NCBI RefSeq assembly: GCF_900454025.1
Contig: NZ_UGQM01000001.1
Span: forward strand, 4,526,001 to 4,590,000
Length of the DNA stretch: 64,000 nt
Direction: 5' to 3'
Source: Mycolicibacterium gilvum
Lineage (GTDB): Bacteria > Actinomycetota > Actinomycetes > Mycobacteriales > Mycobacteriaceae
The position numbers and the translations under genes were made by a program. The notes under the pieces were generated by a model. It saw nothing but the letters and a program-made list of their open reading frames with translations, made no database searches and was not told where the DNA came from. Positions 1 through 9,393 of the stretch are shown piece by piece (positions within the stretch are counted from its first letter, which is position 1; each line of letters begins with the position of its first letter).

Positions 1-192
1 ATCTTCAACTACAACTGGCAGTGGGAGTGTTTCCGAGGTGAGGGTCTCCCCCGCGAATACGCGGCCGCCCGTTCACTCGTGTTCTACGCACCCACCGCCG
101 ACGGTTCCATGTACGGCACCTGGCGTACGGAGATCCTCGACGGCGTCTGCAAGGGCACCGTCGTGATGCCGGTGGCCGCCTACCCGGCGTGA
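1..192 (+). CDS. C-terminal fragment of an unknown protein
   Basis: Only the last 63 codons are in the window; frame 1 is open from base 1 to TGA at 190-192. The tail is rich in aromatic residues (FNYNWQWECF near the start) with two Cys and ends VVMPVAAYPA. I do not recognise the family. Its stop lies inside the 3' end of the convergent putA gene, so the two coding regions overlap by 13 bp (180-192). High third-position GC supports real coding. Confidence 0.6.
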   Translation: MFNYNWQWECFRGEGLPREYAAARSLVFYAPTADGSMYGTWRTEILDGVCKGTVVMPVAAYPA

Positions 193-3100
193 GGCCCGTC
201 GAGCAGTCCGTCGACGAGGGCTGTCGGTGAACCGAACCGGTGCGCGGTCACCGAGACCGCCTGTTCCCGCAGGAAGGTGAGCAGCTCGATCCGCCCGGCC
301 TCGACCACCGGTTGCGCGTAGAGCGCGATGTCCGCCCTGCCGCCGCTGTCCTCGGCGAAGGCCTCGCGACTCCCGCCGATCAGCCGGACCCGCGTCGGAG
401 CGTTGCCGCGCAACAGCTTCCGCCAGCTGCCGGGATCGTCGTCGCGCACGGTGACTCCGCGCGACCGCAGCATGCCCGCGAGCGCGGGGTCCAGCGGCGC
501 GGCGCTCGACAGCGTGATCCCGGCGCCGGACAGCAGACCCGCGGCGACCACCCGGAGCAGCGACGCGGTGTGCCCGCCCTCGGTCCGCACGGTCACCGGC
601 ACCGGGCGGTAGCGCAGGATGTTCTTCTCCGCGGTCAGCGCCGCCACGTCGCGGGCCTCGCCGAACTCCTGCTCCCAGGCCAGCGCATCCGACTTCAGAG
701 ATCGCCCGAGGAATTCCAGATCCGCCGCGCTCAGGTCCAGACCTGCTGCGGCGGAGAGGAATTCGTTGATTTCCGGGGTCAGTCGGCCGGCTTTCGCCGC
801 CGGGGCGGTGTCCCACTCGCTGAGCCCGATCAGATAGTTCGGGCCGCCGGCCTTGGCCCCGGCACCGACCGAGGACTTCTTCCAGCCCCCGAACGGCTGG
901 CGCGCCACGATGGCCCCGACCGTCGACCGGTTGACGTAGGCATTGCCTGCCTCGACCCGGTCGATCCAGCGCTCGATCTCGCGCCGGTCGAGACTGTGCA
1001 GGCCGGCCGTCAACCCGTAGTCGACCTGGTTCTGCATCGCGATCGCCTCGTCGAGGTCGCGGGCCTGCATCAAACCCAGTACGGGACCGAAGTATTCGGT
1101 GAGATGGAATTCCGAACCGCGCCGCACCCCGGTCTTGACCCCGGGCGACCACAGCCGGCCGGTGTCGTCGAGCCGCCGTGGCTCCACAAGCCACGTCTCC
1201 CCCGGCCCCAGCGTGGTGAGCGCCCGCAGCAGTTTGCCCTCTGCAGGTTCGACGACCGGACCCATCTGGACGGTGGGGTCGGTCGGATAGCCGACGTTCA
1301 GCGAGCTGACGGCGTCGACGAGCTGGTCCCGGAATCGGGTCGAGCGTCCCACCGAACCCACCAGGATGCCCAGCGAGGCCGCCGAGCACTTCTGCCCGGC
1401 ATGCCCGAACGCCGAGTACACCAGGTCTTTCACGGCCAGGTCGACGTCGGCGTGGGGGGTGATCACGATCGCGTTCTTGCCGCTGGTCTCGGCCAGCAGG
1501 GCCAGGTCGGGCCGGAAACTGCGGAACAGCGCGGCGGTGTCGAACGCGCCGGTCAGGATCAGTCGGTCGACCCGCGCGTCGGAGATGAGCCGGGCGCCCA
1601 GCTCGCCTTCGTCGAGGTGGACCAATTGCAGTGCGTCGCGCGGAATCCCGGCATCCCAGAGCGCCTGCACCATGAGCGACCCGCACCTCCTGGCCTGCGT
1701 GGCGGGTTTGATCACCACGGCGCTCCCGGTGGCCAGCGCGGCCAGGGTCGAACCCGCGGGGATCGCGACCGGGAAGTTCCATGGCGGCGTCACCACGGTG
1801 AGCCCGACCGGCCGCGCGGTGGCGCCGTCGACACGGTCGAGCTCCTCGGCCAGCGAGGCATAGTAGTTGGCGAAATCGACGGCCTCGGAGACCTCGGGGT
1901 CGCCCTGGTCCAGGGTCTTGCCCGTCTCGGAGGCCATCACCTCCAACAGCGTGGCGCGACAGCCCTCCAGCGTCGCCGCGGCGCGACGCAGAACGGCGGC
2001 GCGCTGCGCTCCCGACAGGGCCGCCCACCGCGAGCCTGCGTCGACACCGCGGGAGATCACCCCGTCGAGCTCGTCGACCGTCGTGACGGTGAATTCGTCC
2101 ACCAGCGCGCACCCCGCAGTCGACCCCGCGATGCGCTCGGTGACCGCGCGTCCCCACGCCCGGTTGCCCGGCAGCGCCGGATCCGTGTCGGCGACGTTGG
2201 AGAACACGTCCCGCATCGCGGCCGCCGGATCGTCGGTCCGCCTGTCCTGCCGGCGGTTGGGCGGGGGAACACCGTCGTCGACGGCGGCCAGTGATGCGGC
2301 GAACCGGTCCCGCTCACGGCGGAAAAGTGTGTCGTCGCTGTGCAATTCGAAGACCGCCGACATGAAGTTGTCCTGGCTGGCGCCTTCCTCGAGCCGACGC
2401 ACCAGGTAGGCGATCGCCACGTCGAAGTCCTCGGGGTGCACCACGGGCACGTAGAGCAGCAGGTTTCCGACCGTCGCCCGCACCGCCTCGGCCTGGGCGT
2501 CGGCCATGCCCAGCAGCATCTCGAACTCGACGCCGTCGCGGACGCCGCGCCGCCCGGCCAGGATCCACGCGTAGGCGACGTCGAACAGATTGTGACCGGC
2601 GACGCCGATGCGCACGTTGTCGATGTGGTCGGACTGCAGGGCGTAGTTCAGCACTCGCTTGTAGTTGGTGTCGGTGTCCTGCTTGGTCGGCCACGTGGCG
2701 ACCGGCCAGCCGTGCAGGGACGCCTCGACGTGCTCCATCGGCAGATTGGCGCCTTTGACCAGACGCACCTTGATGCCGGTACCGCCGCGCTGCCTGCGGT
2801 CGCGGGCCCAGTCCTGGAGCCGGATCATCGCGCTCAGGGCATCGGGCAGATAGGCCTGCAACACGATGCCGGCCTCGAGGGTGCGTAGTTCCGGCCGGTC
2901 GAGCAGACGGGTGAACACCGCGATCGTCAGCTCCAGATCGCGGTATTCCTCCATGTCGAGGTTGATGAACTTGGGGGTGGCCGCGGTCGCCGCCTGGGTG
3001 AACAGCGGCAGCAGGCTCTGCTCGATGTGGTCGACGGCCTCGTCGAACGCCCAAACCGAATGCGGAGGCACGCTCGCCGAGACCTTGATCGACACGTAGT

Positions 3101-3617
3101 CGACGTCGGGTCTGGCCAGGAGCCGCTCGGTGCCCGTCAGGCGCCGTCGCGCTTCGCGCCGCCCCAGCACCGCCTCGCCGAGGAGGTTGACGTTGAGGTT
3201 GACCCCGCGACGGCGGATCCGCTCGATGGAGCGGCCGAGGCGGGCGTCGGTCGCGTCGGCCAGGAGATGGCCGACCATCTCGCGCAGGGCGCGGGAGGCG
3301 ATCGGGATCACGACGCCGGGTAGGACGACGGATACTGCCGCACCGAGCCTGATGAGCAGCCGCAGATGCCACGGCAGGAACCCGGGCGCGGTGCGGGCCA
3401 GCTCGCGCAGGTTCGCCGCCGCGACGCGGGGGTCGTCCGGGCGGATCACGCGGTCGACGAACCCGACGGTGAAATCGAGCCCGCCGGGGTCGCGCAGCAC
3501 GTCGGCGAGCCGTCGTGCCGCAGGTGCGACGCGGTGTCCCGCCGCGTCGTCGAGCCAGCGCCGGACCAGGGTTTCGACTTCGGACACCAGGTGCTCGTCG
3601 CCGCCGATGCGCGTCAT
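180..3617 (-). CDS. putA: Bifunctional proline dehydrogenase / glutamate semialdehyde dehydrogenase (PutA)
   Basis: 1145 aa. Oxidises proline to pyrroline-5-carboxylate with FAD, then to glutamate with NAD. Residues about 100-440 form the proline dehydrogenase barrel; the Arg pair at 406-407 (YLVRRLEEG) is the usual proline-carboxylate site. Residues about 510-960 are an aldehyde dehydrogenase with PPWNFP near 613, general-base Glu710 (LLAETSGKN) and nucleophile Cys744 (GQKCSAASL). The last about 170 residues form a C-terminal extension. No N-terminal ribbon-helix-helix DNA-binding domain is present, so it should not autoregulate as E. coli PutA does. From memory M. tuberculosis encodes the two activities as separate adjacent genes (Rv1187, Rv1188). 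The ATG at 3617 has a TATCGT -10 six bases upstream and no ribosome site, suggesting a leaderless message. Confidence 0.93.
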   Translation of the reverse strand: MTRIGGDEHLVSEVETLVRRWLDDAAGHRVAPAARRLADVLRDPGGLDFTVGFVDRVIRPDDPRVAAANLRELARTAPGFLPWHLRLLIRLGAAVSVVLPGVVIPIASRALREMVGHLLADATDARLGRSIERIRRRGVNLNVNLLGEAVLGRREARRRLTGTERLLARPDVDYVSIKVSASVPPHSVWAFDEAVDHIEQSLLPLFTQAATAATPKFINLDMEEYRDLELTIAVFTRLLDRPELRTLEAGIVLQAYLPDALSAMIRLQDWARDRRQRGGTGIKVRLVKGANLPMEHVEASLHGWPVATWPTKQDTDTNYKRVLNYALQSDHIDNVRIGVAGHNLFDVAYAWILAGRRGVRDGVEFEMLLGMADAQAEAVRATVGNLLLYVPVVHPEDFDVAIAYLVRRLEEGASQDNFMSAVFELHSDDTLFRRERDRFAASLAAVDDGVPPPNRRQDRRTDDPAAAMRDVFSNVADTDPALPGNRAWGRAVTERIAGSTAGCALVDEFTVTTVDELDGVISRGVDAGSRWAALSGAQRAAVLRRAAATLEGCRATLLEVMASETGKTLDQGDPEVSEAVDFANYYASLAEELDRVDGATARPVGLTVVTPPWNFPVAIPAGSTLAALATGSAVVIKPATQARRCGSLMVQALWDAGIPRDALQLVHLDEGELGARLISDARVDRLILTGAFDTAALFRSFRPDLALLAETSGKNAIVITPHADVDLAVKDLVYSAFGHAGQKCSAASLGILVGSVGRSTRFRDQLVDAVSSLNVGYPTDPTVQMGPVVEPAEGKLLRALTTLGPGETWLVEPRRLDDTGRLWSPGVKTGVRRGSEFHLTEYFGPVLGLMQARDLDEAIAMQNQVDYGLTAGLHSLDRREIERWIDRVEAGNAYVNRSTVGAIVARQPFGGWKKSSVGAGAKAGGPNYLIGLSEWDTAPAAKAGRLTPEINEFLSAAAGLDLSAADLEFLGRSLKSDALAWEQEFGEARDVAALTAEKNILRYRPVPVTVRTEGGHTASLLRVVAAGLLSGAGITLSSAAPLDPALAGMLRSRGVTVRDDDPGSWRKLLRGNAPTRVRLIGGSREAFAEDSGGRADIALYAQPVVEAGRIELLTFLREQAVSVTAHRFGSPTALVDGLLDGPHAG

Positions 3618-3623
3618 CTACCC

Positions 3624-3629
3624 ACGATA
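3624..3629 (-). promoter_or_regulatory. Predicted -10 of leaderless putA
   Basis: On the minus strand TATCGT fits the mycobacterial TAnnnT -10 and ends 6 nt before the putA ATG, so transcription would begin at or next to the start codon. No Shine-Dalgarno sequence is seen. Confidence 0.5.
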
Positions 3630-3639
3630 GGGGTGTGCG

Positions 3640-4779
3640 CTAGGAACCGAGGCGCTCCACGGCCGCGTCGATGCGCTCGTCGGTCGCGGTCAGCGCCACC
3701 CGGACGTGCCGGGTGCCGCGTGGCCCGTAGAACTCTCCGGGGGCGACCAGGATGCCGCGCTGCGCGAGCCATGCGAGGGTGTCGCGGCACGGCTCGTCGC
3801 GGGTGGCCCACAGGTAGAGGCCCGCCTCGGAGTGGTCCACGGTGAACCCTGCGGACACCAGCGCGGGCAGCAGTGCGTCGCGGCGACGCTGATAGCGGGC
3901 TCGCTGCGTCCGCTCGTGCGCGTCGTCGTCGAGAGCGGCGACCATCGCGGCCTGAATCGGCGTCGGCACCATCATCCCGGCGTGCTTGCGCACCGCGAGC
4001 AGTTCGGCGACGACGGCGGGATCGCCGGCGACGAAACCGGCGCGGTACCCGGCCAGCGACGACGTCTTCGACAGCGAGTGGATGGCCAGCAGCCCGGTGT
4101 GGTCGCCGTCGCACACGGCGGGGTGCAGCACCGAGACGGGGGTGGCGTCCCAGCCCAGACCCAGATAGCACTCGTCGGACGCGACCAGCACGCCGCGGTC
4201 GCGCGCCCAGCTCACCACCTTGCGGAGGTGGTCGACCCCGAGCACCTTGCCGGTCGGGTTGCTGGGTGAGTTCAGGTACACCAGTGGCGGGGCCGCGGGG
4301 CCCAGCTGTGTCAGGGAGTCCGCGCGCACCACCGCGGCGCCGGCGAGCAGCGCACCGACCTCATAGGTCGGGTAGGCCAGTTCGGGGACCACGACGGTGT
4401 CGGCCGCGCCGAGGCCGAGAAGCGTCGGCAACCACGCGATCAGTTCTTTGGTACCGATGACCGGCAGCACCGCGGCGGGGTCCAGGCCGGTGATCCCGTA
4501 GCGCCGGTGCAGCGCGGCGACCGCGGCGTCACGCAACGCGGTCGTGCCGTGGGTCGTCGGGTAGCCGGGGGCGGAACCGGCCGCCGCGAGCGCGTCGCGG
4601 ATCACCGGCGCCACCTCGTCGACCGGGGTGCCGACCGAGAGGTCGACGATTCCACTCTCGTGGGCACGGGCCGCCGCGGTGACGTCGGCCAGGGTGTCCC
4701 ACGGGAACACCGGCAACGACGCGGAGACCGGGGCTCTCAGCCGCCGGCGGGCGAGCTCAGCCGTGGGCTCAGTCCTCAC
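3640..4779 (-). CDS. dapC: Class I/II PLP aminotransferase, N-succinyldiaminopimelate aminotransferase type
   Basis: 379 aa from a GTG at 4779 that overlaps the end of the ferredoxin gene by 11 bp, as expected for coupled translation. The frame stays open further upstream, but that part is a shadow of the ferredoxin gene. It has the aminotransferase fold-type I signature: NSPSNPTGK, and [16 protein letters not shown] carrying the PLP-binding Lys. It is the likely Rv1178 counterpart, annotated as the lysine/diaminopimelate-pathway aminotransferase. Amino-donor specificity cannot be read from sequence, so another small-substrate aminotransferase remains possible. Confidence 0.8.
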   Translation of the reverse strand: MRTEPTAELARRRLRAPVSASLPVFPWDTLADVTAAARAHESGIVDLSVGTPVDEVAPVIRDALAAAGSAPGYPTTHGTTALRDAAVAALHRRYGITGLDPAAVLPVIGTKELIAWLPTLLGLGAADTVVVPELAYPTYEVGALLAGAAVVRADSLTQLGPAAPPLVYLNSPSNPTGKVLGVDHLRKVVSWARDRGVLVASDECYLGLGWDATPVSVLHPAVCDGDHTGLLAIHSLSKTSSLAGYRAGFVAGDPAVVAELLAVRKHAGMMVPTPIQAAMVAALDDDAHERTQRARYQRRRDALLPALVSAGFTVDHSEAGLYLWATRDEPCRDTLAWLAQRGILVAPGEFYGPRGTRHVRVALTATDERIDAAVERLGS

Positions 4780-5092
4780 CCTGGGGAGGGAGGTCCTTGA
4801 CGGCCTGGGGATCGTTGTCGGTCTGACCGACCTTCGACGCACCGCCCGGCGAACCGAGTTCGGTGAAGAAGTCGGCGTTGATCTGCGTGTAGGCGCTCCA
4901 CTGCTCCGGAACGTCGTCCTCGTAGTAGATGGCCTCGACCGGGCAGACCGGTTCGCAGGCGCCGCAGTCGACGCACTCATCCGGGTGGATGTACAGCATG
5001 CGAGCACCTTCGTAGATGCAGTCGACGGGGCACTCTTCGATACATGCCTTGTCTTTGACGTCGACGCAGGGCTCGGCAATCGTGTACGTCAC
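4769..5092 (-). CDS. fdxC: 7Fe-8S/bacterial-type ferredoxin
   Basis: 107 aa soluble electron carrier. Cysteines at 9, 17, 21 and 25 and at 40, 43, 46 and 50, with CP after each group, match the [3Fe-4S][4Fe-4S] ferredoxins of actinobacteria. The acidic C-terminal tail (about residues 80-107) is typical of the mycobacterial FdxC form. The GTG start at 5092 is preceded by a strong GAGGAGAAG. The gene is first in a two-gene unit with the aminotransferase. Likely partners are redox enzymes elsewhere, such as P450s or reductive biosynthetic enzymes; none is adjacent. Confidence 0.92.
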   Translation of the reverse strand: MTYTIAEPCVDVKDKACIEECPVDCIYEGARMLYIHPDECVDCGACEPVCPVEAIYYEDDVPEQWSAYTQINADFFTELGSPGGASKVGQTDNDPQAVKDLPPQGED

Positions 5093-5477
5093 GTACTTCT
5101 CCTCAGTCCTCTCGAACTACCTGTCCAGTGGGCTGCTGCTTCGGCAGAGTCGCTTGATCCCCGCAGCCAATCCCAGCAAGTATCCATGCCGATAGTTGGA
5201 CGCGTGTCTCAGTGTGCCCTAACTTGCGCGCAGTTACTGATACTAAACGTCCCACATACCCCTCGCCTAGTAGCGACACCCCTTCGCAACCTCCCGGTCC
5301 CCTTGCACCGCGAGCGCGCGCGTCTGCACCCGACACGCCGTTGAATTGCGTGCTTTCGCGCGCGCTCACCGTGCGCGAGCGTCACGCCCGAGCCGACGGG
5401 GAATTTATCCGGACCGCAGTCCGTTTATCCGGGTGATCCGCCGGACCCGCCGGCGGCGCCGCGAAAGAGAGACGTTC
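5093..5477. other. 385-bp divergent intergenic region (fdxC / YceI)
   Basis: No convincing gene. It must carry the fdxC promoter (minus) and the yceI promoter (plus). A tract at about 5190-5280 is AT-richer than its surroundings, with several TAnnnT-like hexamers. Near the yceI side a 9-bp direct repeat TTTATCCGG occurs at 5404-5412 and 5424-5432, 20 bp apart centre to centre, and could bind a regulator. Confidence 0.4.
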
Positions 5478-6047
5478 ATGCCCACCTCCACCACCGATGC
5501 CACCACCGCTGCGACCGCCGTCCTGCCCACCGGAACCTGGACCATCGACCCCGTCCACTCCGCCGTCACCTTCTCGGTACGCCACCTGATGGTCAGCAAG
5601 GTCAGGGGCGGCTTCGACACCTTCAGCGGCACGGTGACCGTCGCCGAGGACGGCGCGCCGTCGGTGCGCGCCGAGATCGCGGTCGGCTCGGTCGACACCC
5701 GCAACGAGCAGCGCGACGCACACCTGCGGTCCGCAGACTTCTTCGATGTCGAGAACCATCCCACCGCGACGTTCGTATCCACCGCGGTGCGCCCGGACGG
5801 CGACCGCTACGTCCTCGACGGCGACTTCACACTCAAGGGCATCACCCGGCCGATCTCCTTGGCCCTGGAGTTCAACGGCGTGAACCCCGGCATGGGCCAC
5901 GGCGAGGTCGCGGGCTTCGAGGCGTCGGTCGTGGTGAACCGCAAGGACTTCGGCATCGACATCGACATGCCCCTGGAGACCGGCGGCGCGGTGGTCGGCG
6001 ACAAGGTCACGATCACCCTCGAGATCGAGGCGACCAGGCAGGCCTGA
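5478..6047 (+). CDS. YceI-family polyisoprenoid-binding lipocalin-like protein
   Basis: 189 aa. TGTWTIDPVHSAVTFSVRHLMVSKVRG at the N-terminus, the RSADFFDVENHPTATF motif and the LTLKGITRPI-type core are the standard YceI barrel features; the fold binds isoprenoid or fatty-acyl chains. No signal peptide is visible, unlike E. coli YceI, so it is probably cytoplasmic. The ATG at 5478 has AAAGAGAG about 8 nt upstream. The frame is open upstream, but that stretch is intergenic in composition. It ends 11 bp before a long palindrome that separates it from convergent fbiC. Confidence 0.9.
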   Translation: MPTSTTDATTAATAVLPTGTWTIDPVHSAVTFSVRHLMVSKVRGGFDTFSGTVTVAEDGAPSVRAEIAVGSVDTRNEQRDAHLRSADFFDVENHPTATFVSTAVRPDGDRYVLDGDFTLKGITRPISLALEFNGVNPGMGHGEVAGFEASVVVNRKDFGIDIDMPLETGGAVVGDKVTITLEIEATRQA

Positions 6048-6058
6048 GCCCTACTGCC

Positions 6059-6121
6059 CGCCGAAATTGCATTCCAGCAGCGAAAGATCGAGTGCGCGCC
6101 TGCTGGAATGCGATTTCGGCG
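6059..6121. repeat. Family A palindrome, copy 1 (likely bidirectional terminator)
   Basis: Inverted repeat of 22-nt arms (6059-6080 and 6100-6121, one mismatch) around a 19-nt loop. The arm core is ATTGCATTCCAGCAG. It lies between the convergent ends of the YceI gene and fbiC. The outer arm ends in ATTTCGGCG on the transcript side, giving a short U run. The same arm and loop length recur at 36421-36483. Confidence 0.85.
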
Positions 6122-6132
6122 ACGGGGGGACG

Positions 6133-8712
6133 TCAGGCCGCGAGGGGGCTGTAGTCCGTCGAGCGTTGCCGCGCGGGGCGGCCGATGCCCTCGGCGATGG
6201 CGACCAGCTCCGCGACGGTCTTGGCCGAGCCGTTCTCCGAACCCGCCATCCGGGAGATGGTCTCCTCCATCAACGTGCCACCCAGGTCGTTGGCGCCGCC
6301 GGTGAGCATCACCTGGGTGCGCTCGATGCCGAGCTTGACCCAGCTGGTCTGGATGTTGGAGATCCTGCCGTGCAACATGATCCGGGCCAGCGCGTGCACC
6401 GCGCGGTTGTCCCGGTGCGTCGGCCCCGGACGCGCGCCGCCCGCCAGGTACAGCGGGCTGGACTGGTGCACGAACGGCAGCGGCACGAACTCGGTGAAAC
6501 CGCCTGTGCGGTCCTGGATGTCGCGCAGCACGTTGAGATGGCCCACCCAGTGCCGGGGCGTGTCGACGTGGCCGTACATCATCGTCGAGCTCGACCGCAG
6601 CCCGACCTCGTGGGCGGTGGTGACGACCTCGATCCACATCGACGTCGGGAGTTTGCCTTTCGTCAGCACCCAGCGGACCTCGTCGTCGAGGATCTCGGCC
6701 GCCGTGCCGGGGATGGTGTCCAGCCCCGCCTCACGTAATGCGGTGAGCCACTCGCGGATCGACGTGCCACTGCGGGTGACCCCGTTGGCGATCTCCATCG
6801 GCGAGAACGCGTGCACGTGCATCGACGGCACCCGGGCCTTGACCGCACGCACCAGATCGGCATAGCCGGTGACCGGCAGCTCCGGGTCGATGCCGCCCTG
6901 CATGCACACCTCGGTGGCGCCGGCGACATGCGCTTCCCAGGCCCGGTCGGCGACCTCGGACGTCGACAGCGAGAACGCGTCGGCGTCGCCCTTGCGTTGC
7001 GCGAACGCGCAGAACCTACATCCGGTGTAGCAGATGTTGGTGAAGTTGATGTTCCGGTTGACCACGAACGTGACGTCGTCACCGACGACGTCGCGGCGCA
7101 GTGAATCTGCCAGTGCGGTAACGGCTTCCAGCGCCGGCCCATCGGCGGTCGCCAGCGCCAGGTACTCGTCGTCCGAGCAGCCCGCCGGATCCCGTTCGGC
7201 GGCGCGCAGTGCGGCGAGCACGTCGGTGTCGATCCGCTCGGGTGCGCGCGCCGCCAGTTCCTCGACCTTGGCGCGGATGGATTCCCAGTCCCCGAACGCC
7301 GACCCGAGATCCGACCGCGTCTCGGTCAGCCTGCCCTCGGAGTCGATGGCGGCGTGCAGATCGGTGCGTCCCAGCGACTCGGTGGCCTCGTCGGGTTCCT
7401 GCCACGGGCGCCCGACGGGGTTCACGTCGAGCGCCAGTCCGGACTCCGGGTCGGCCAGCGCCGTCACGTGTCCCATCACGCGCGGGTCGATCCACGCCGC
7501 GCCGGCCTGCACGTACTGCGGCTGCGCGGTCAGGCGTTGCACCAGGTCGTAGCCGGCCTCGGCGGTGACCTCGGCCAGCTCGTCGAGCGCGGGCCACGGG
7601 CGCTCCGGGTTGACGTGGTCGGGGGTCAGCGGCGACACCCCGCCCCAGTCGTCCACCCCGGCGCCGATCAACGCCAGACACTCCTGGCGCGACACCAAAT
7701 TCGGGGGTGCCTGGATCCGCACCTTGGGGCCCATCACCAGCCTGGTCACCGCGATCGTGGCCAGGAAATCCTCGAAACCGGCGTCCGGCGCAGTCGCCAT
7801 CACGGTGTGGTCCTTGGCGCGGAAGTTCTGCACGATGACTTCCTGGACGTGCCCGAACTCCTTGTGCGAGCGGCGAATCGCGTGCACGGTCTCGGCGCGC
7901 TCGGCCAGGGTCTCCCCGATGCCCACCAGCAGTCCGGTGGTGAACGGGATCGACAGCCGGCCCGCGTCGTCCAGGGTGCGCAGCCGAACCGCCGGGTCCT
8001 TGTCGGGGCTGCCGTAGTGGGCCAGACCCCGCGTCTCGAAGAGCCGCCGCGAGGTGGTCTCCAGCATCATGCCCATCGAGGGCGCGACCGGCTTGAGGCG
8101 CGAGAGCTCCGACCACGACATCACACCGGGGTTCAGGTGCGGCAGCAGCCCGGTCTCTTCGAGCACCCGGATCGCCATCGCCCGTACGTAATCCAGCGTC
8201 GAGTCGTACCCGCGCTCGTCGAGCCACTGCCGGGCCTCGTCCCAGCGTGCCTCCGGCCGGTCACCGAGGGTGAACAATGCTTCCTTGCAACCCAATTCGG
8301 CGCCGCGACGCGCCACGTCGAGAATCTCGTCGGGCTCCATGAACATGCCCTTGCCCTCGGCGCGCAGCTTGCCGGGCACGGTCACGAACGTGCAGTAGTG
8401 GCACTTGTCGCGGCACAGATGGGTGACCGGGATGAAGACCTTGCGGGAGTAGCTGACCGGCAGCCGGCCGGCGGCGCCGCGGCGTCCGGCGGCCTCCAGT
8501 CCGGCGTCGCGCACCCGGGCCGCCGACGCGCACAGATCGGCCAGGTCGTCGCCACGGGCCGTCAGGGCGATCGCGGCCTCATCGACGTTGAGCGCCACCC
8601 CGTCGCGCGCACGGCGCAGCACCCGGCGCAGCGCGGTCGGTGACGGCGCGGCGGACTTGGGCGGAACCACCGGGCTGGGCAGATCGGCGCCGTGCTGGAT
8701 GTTCAGAGCCAC
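6133..8712 (-). CDS. fbiC: FO synthase (7,8-didemethyl-8-hydroxy-5-deazariboflavin synthase), CofG/CofH fusion
   Basis: 859 aa. Makes the deazaflavin chromophore FO of coenzyme F420 from the riboflavin precursor aminouracil and tyrosine. Two radical-SAM halves are visible: the CofG-like half with [10 protein letters not shown] and the CofH-like half with [12 protein letters not shown], each a CxxxCxxC cluster site. The GTG at 8712 gives a length close to the 856-aa M. tuberculosis enzyme; the frame stays open to a GTG at 8757. AGGGGA touches the 8712 GTG, so the exact start is uncertain. F420 links this gene to the Rv1155-like protein at 36.7 kb. Confidence 0.93.
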   Translation of the reverse strand: MALNIQHGADLPSPVVPPKSAAPSPTALRRVLRRARDGVALNVDEAAIALTARGDDLADLCASAARVRDAGLEAAGRRGAAGRLPVSYSRKVFIPVTHLCRDKCHYCTFVTVPGKLRAEGKGMFMEPDEILDVARRGAELGCKEALFTLGDRPEARWDEARQWLDERGYDSTLDYVRAMAIRVLEETGLLPHLNPGVMSWSELSRLKPVAPSMGMMLETTSRRLFETRGLAHYGSPDKDPAVRLRTLDDAGRLSIPFTTGLLVGIGETLAERAETVHAIRRSHKEFGHVQEVIVQNFRAKDHTVMATAPDAGFEDFLATIAVTRLVMGPKVRIQAPPNLVSRQECLALIGAGVDDWGGVSPLTPDHVNPERPWPALDELAEVTAEAGYDLVQRLTAQPQYVQAGAAWIDPRVMGHVTALADPESGLALDVNPVGRPWQEPDEATESLGRTDLHAAIDSEGRLTETRSDLGSAFGDWESIRAKVEELAARAPERIDTDVLAALRAAERDPAGCSDDEYLALATADGPALEAVTALADSLRRDVVGDDVTFVVNRNINFTNICYTGCRFCAFAQRKGDADAFSLSTSEVADRAWEAHVAGATEVCMQGGIDPELPVTGYADLVRAVKARVPSMHVHAFSPMEIANGVTRSGTSIREWLTALREAGLDTIPGTAAEILDDEVRWVLTKGKLPTSMWIEVVTTAHEVGLRSSSTMMYGHVDTPRHWVGHLNVLRDIQDRTGGFTEFVPLPFVHQSSPLYLAGGARPGPTHRDNRAVHALARIMLHGRISNIQTSWVKLGIERTQVMLTGGANDLGGTLMEETISRMAGSENGSAKTVAELVAIAEGIGRPARQRSTDYSPLAA

Positions 8713-8808
8713 TCCCCTGTAACCCCGGTATGGTCGGGGATCATCCGCACGTCTCACTATCTGAAACAGACTGCGCCTGCCATCCGGATGACATAGGCAT
8801 CACAGTAG

Positions 8809-9279
8809 TCACCTGGTTCGCGTGGCGGAGGGCGCCCTGGTCGGCACGCGCTGATCGCCTGCCTTCATCACCAGCCAGGCCGCCGGAACCGCACCCAACG
8901 CCACCAGCAGCACCGGCCCGAACTCCATCAGGCCCGAGCCGCCGAACACGATGTCGTCGCCGGGTGTGATCGTCATCAGCACCAGCAGCGTCGCCAGCCA
9001 CGTCCACAGCGGGAGCGCACCCAGGCGCGGCGTCGAGGTCAGCTGCAGCGCGGCCCACACCAGCGCGGCGTTGAGGATGCCGCTGAGCAGCGCACTGATC
9101 GGGAACGGCACCGGACCGAGGCGCAACGGCAGAAAGAACACGGCCAGCAACGCCGACAGCACACCGTCGAGGCCGAGCAGGATCAGCAGGGGCACACGTA
9201 ACCGGCCGGGGGCCGGTCGGACCGCCGTTGTCAGGTCGGGATGCTGTCGAGCAGCGAGACGAGGGAGCCGACGACCCAC
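8809..9279 (-). CDS. Four-helix membrane protein, Rv1171-like
   Basis: 156 aa if the GTG at 9279 is used. About four hydrophobic helices fill most of the chain (LLILLGLDGVLSALLAVFFL, then segments near 65-80, 90-105 and 120-140), ending in a short basic tail. Function unknown. The position between fbiC and mshB matches Rv1171 from memory. The start is doubtful: the GTG lies inside the 35-aa ORF at 9231-9338, a CTG at 9234 sits on that ORF's stop, and another GTG lies just before the first helix. Confidence 0.6.
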   Translation of the reverse strand: MGRRLPRLAARQHPDLTTAVRPAPGRLRVPLLILLGLDGVLSALLAVFFLPLRLGPVPFPISALLSGILNAALVWAALQLTSTPRLGALPLWTWLATLLVLMTITPGDDIVFGGSGLMEFGPVLLVALGAVPAAWLVMKAGDQRVPTRAPSATRTR

Positions 9280-9338
9280 TGGTAGCTGTCGAGGCGGTCC
9301 TGCCAGTGCTGCAGGTTCGGATCCAGGTCCGGGTCCAT
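9231..9338 (-). CDS. 35-aa small protein upstream of the membrane protein
   Basis: An ATG with GGAAGGGC about 7 nt upstream opens a 35-codon frame: MDPDLDPNLQHWQDRLDSY, then a hydrophobic amphipathic half (WVVGSLVSLLDSIPT). Its stop overlaps the next frame, suggesting translational coupling or a leader peptide. The sequence looks protein-like and its ribosome site is better than that of the downstream gene. I do not know a family. Confidence 0.5.
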   Translation of the reverse strand: MDPDLDPNLQHWQDRLDSYQWVVGSLVSLLDSIPT

Positions 9339-9393
9339 GTCGTGCCCTTCCACGTGCGGTCGGTTGCGGGCAGCTTACCCGCTCGGTGCGTGA

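Noticed and set aside
73-2157. 694-codon minus frame over putA
   Set aside because: Arg/Gly-rich shadow of the aldehyde dehydrogenase half.
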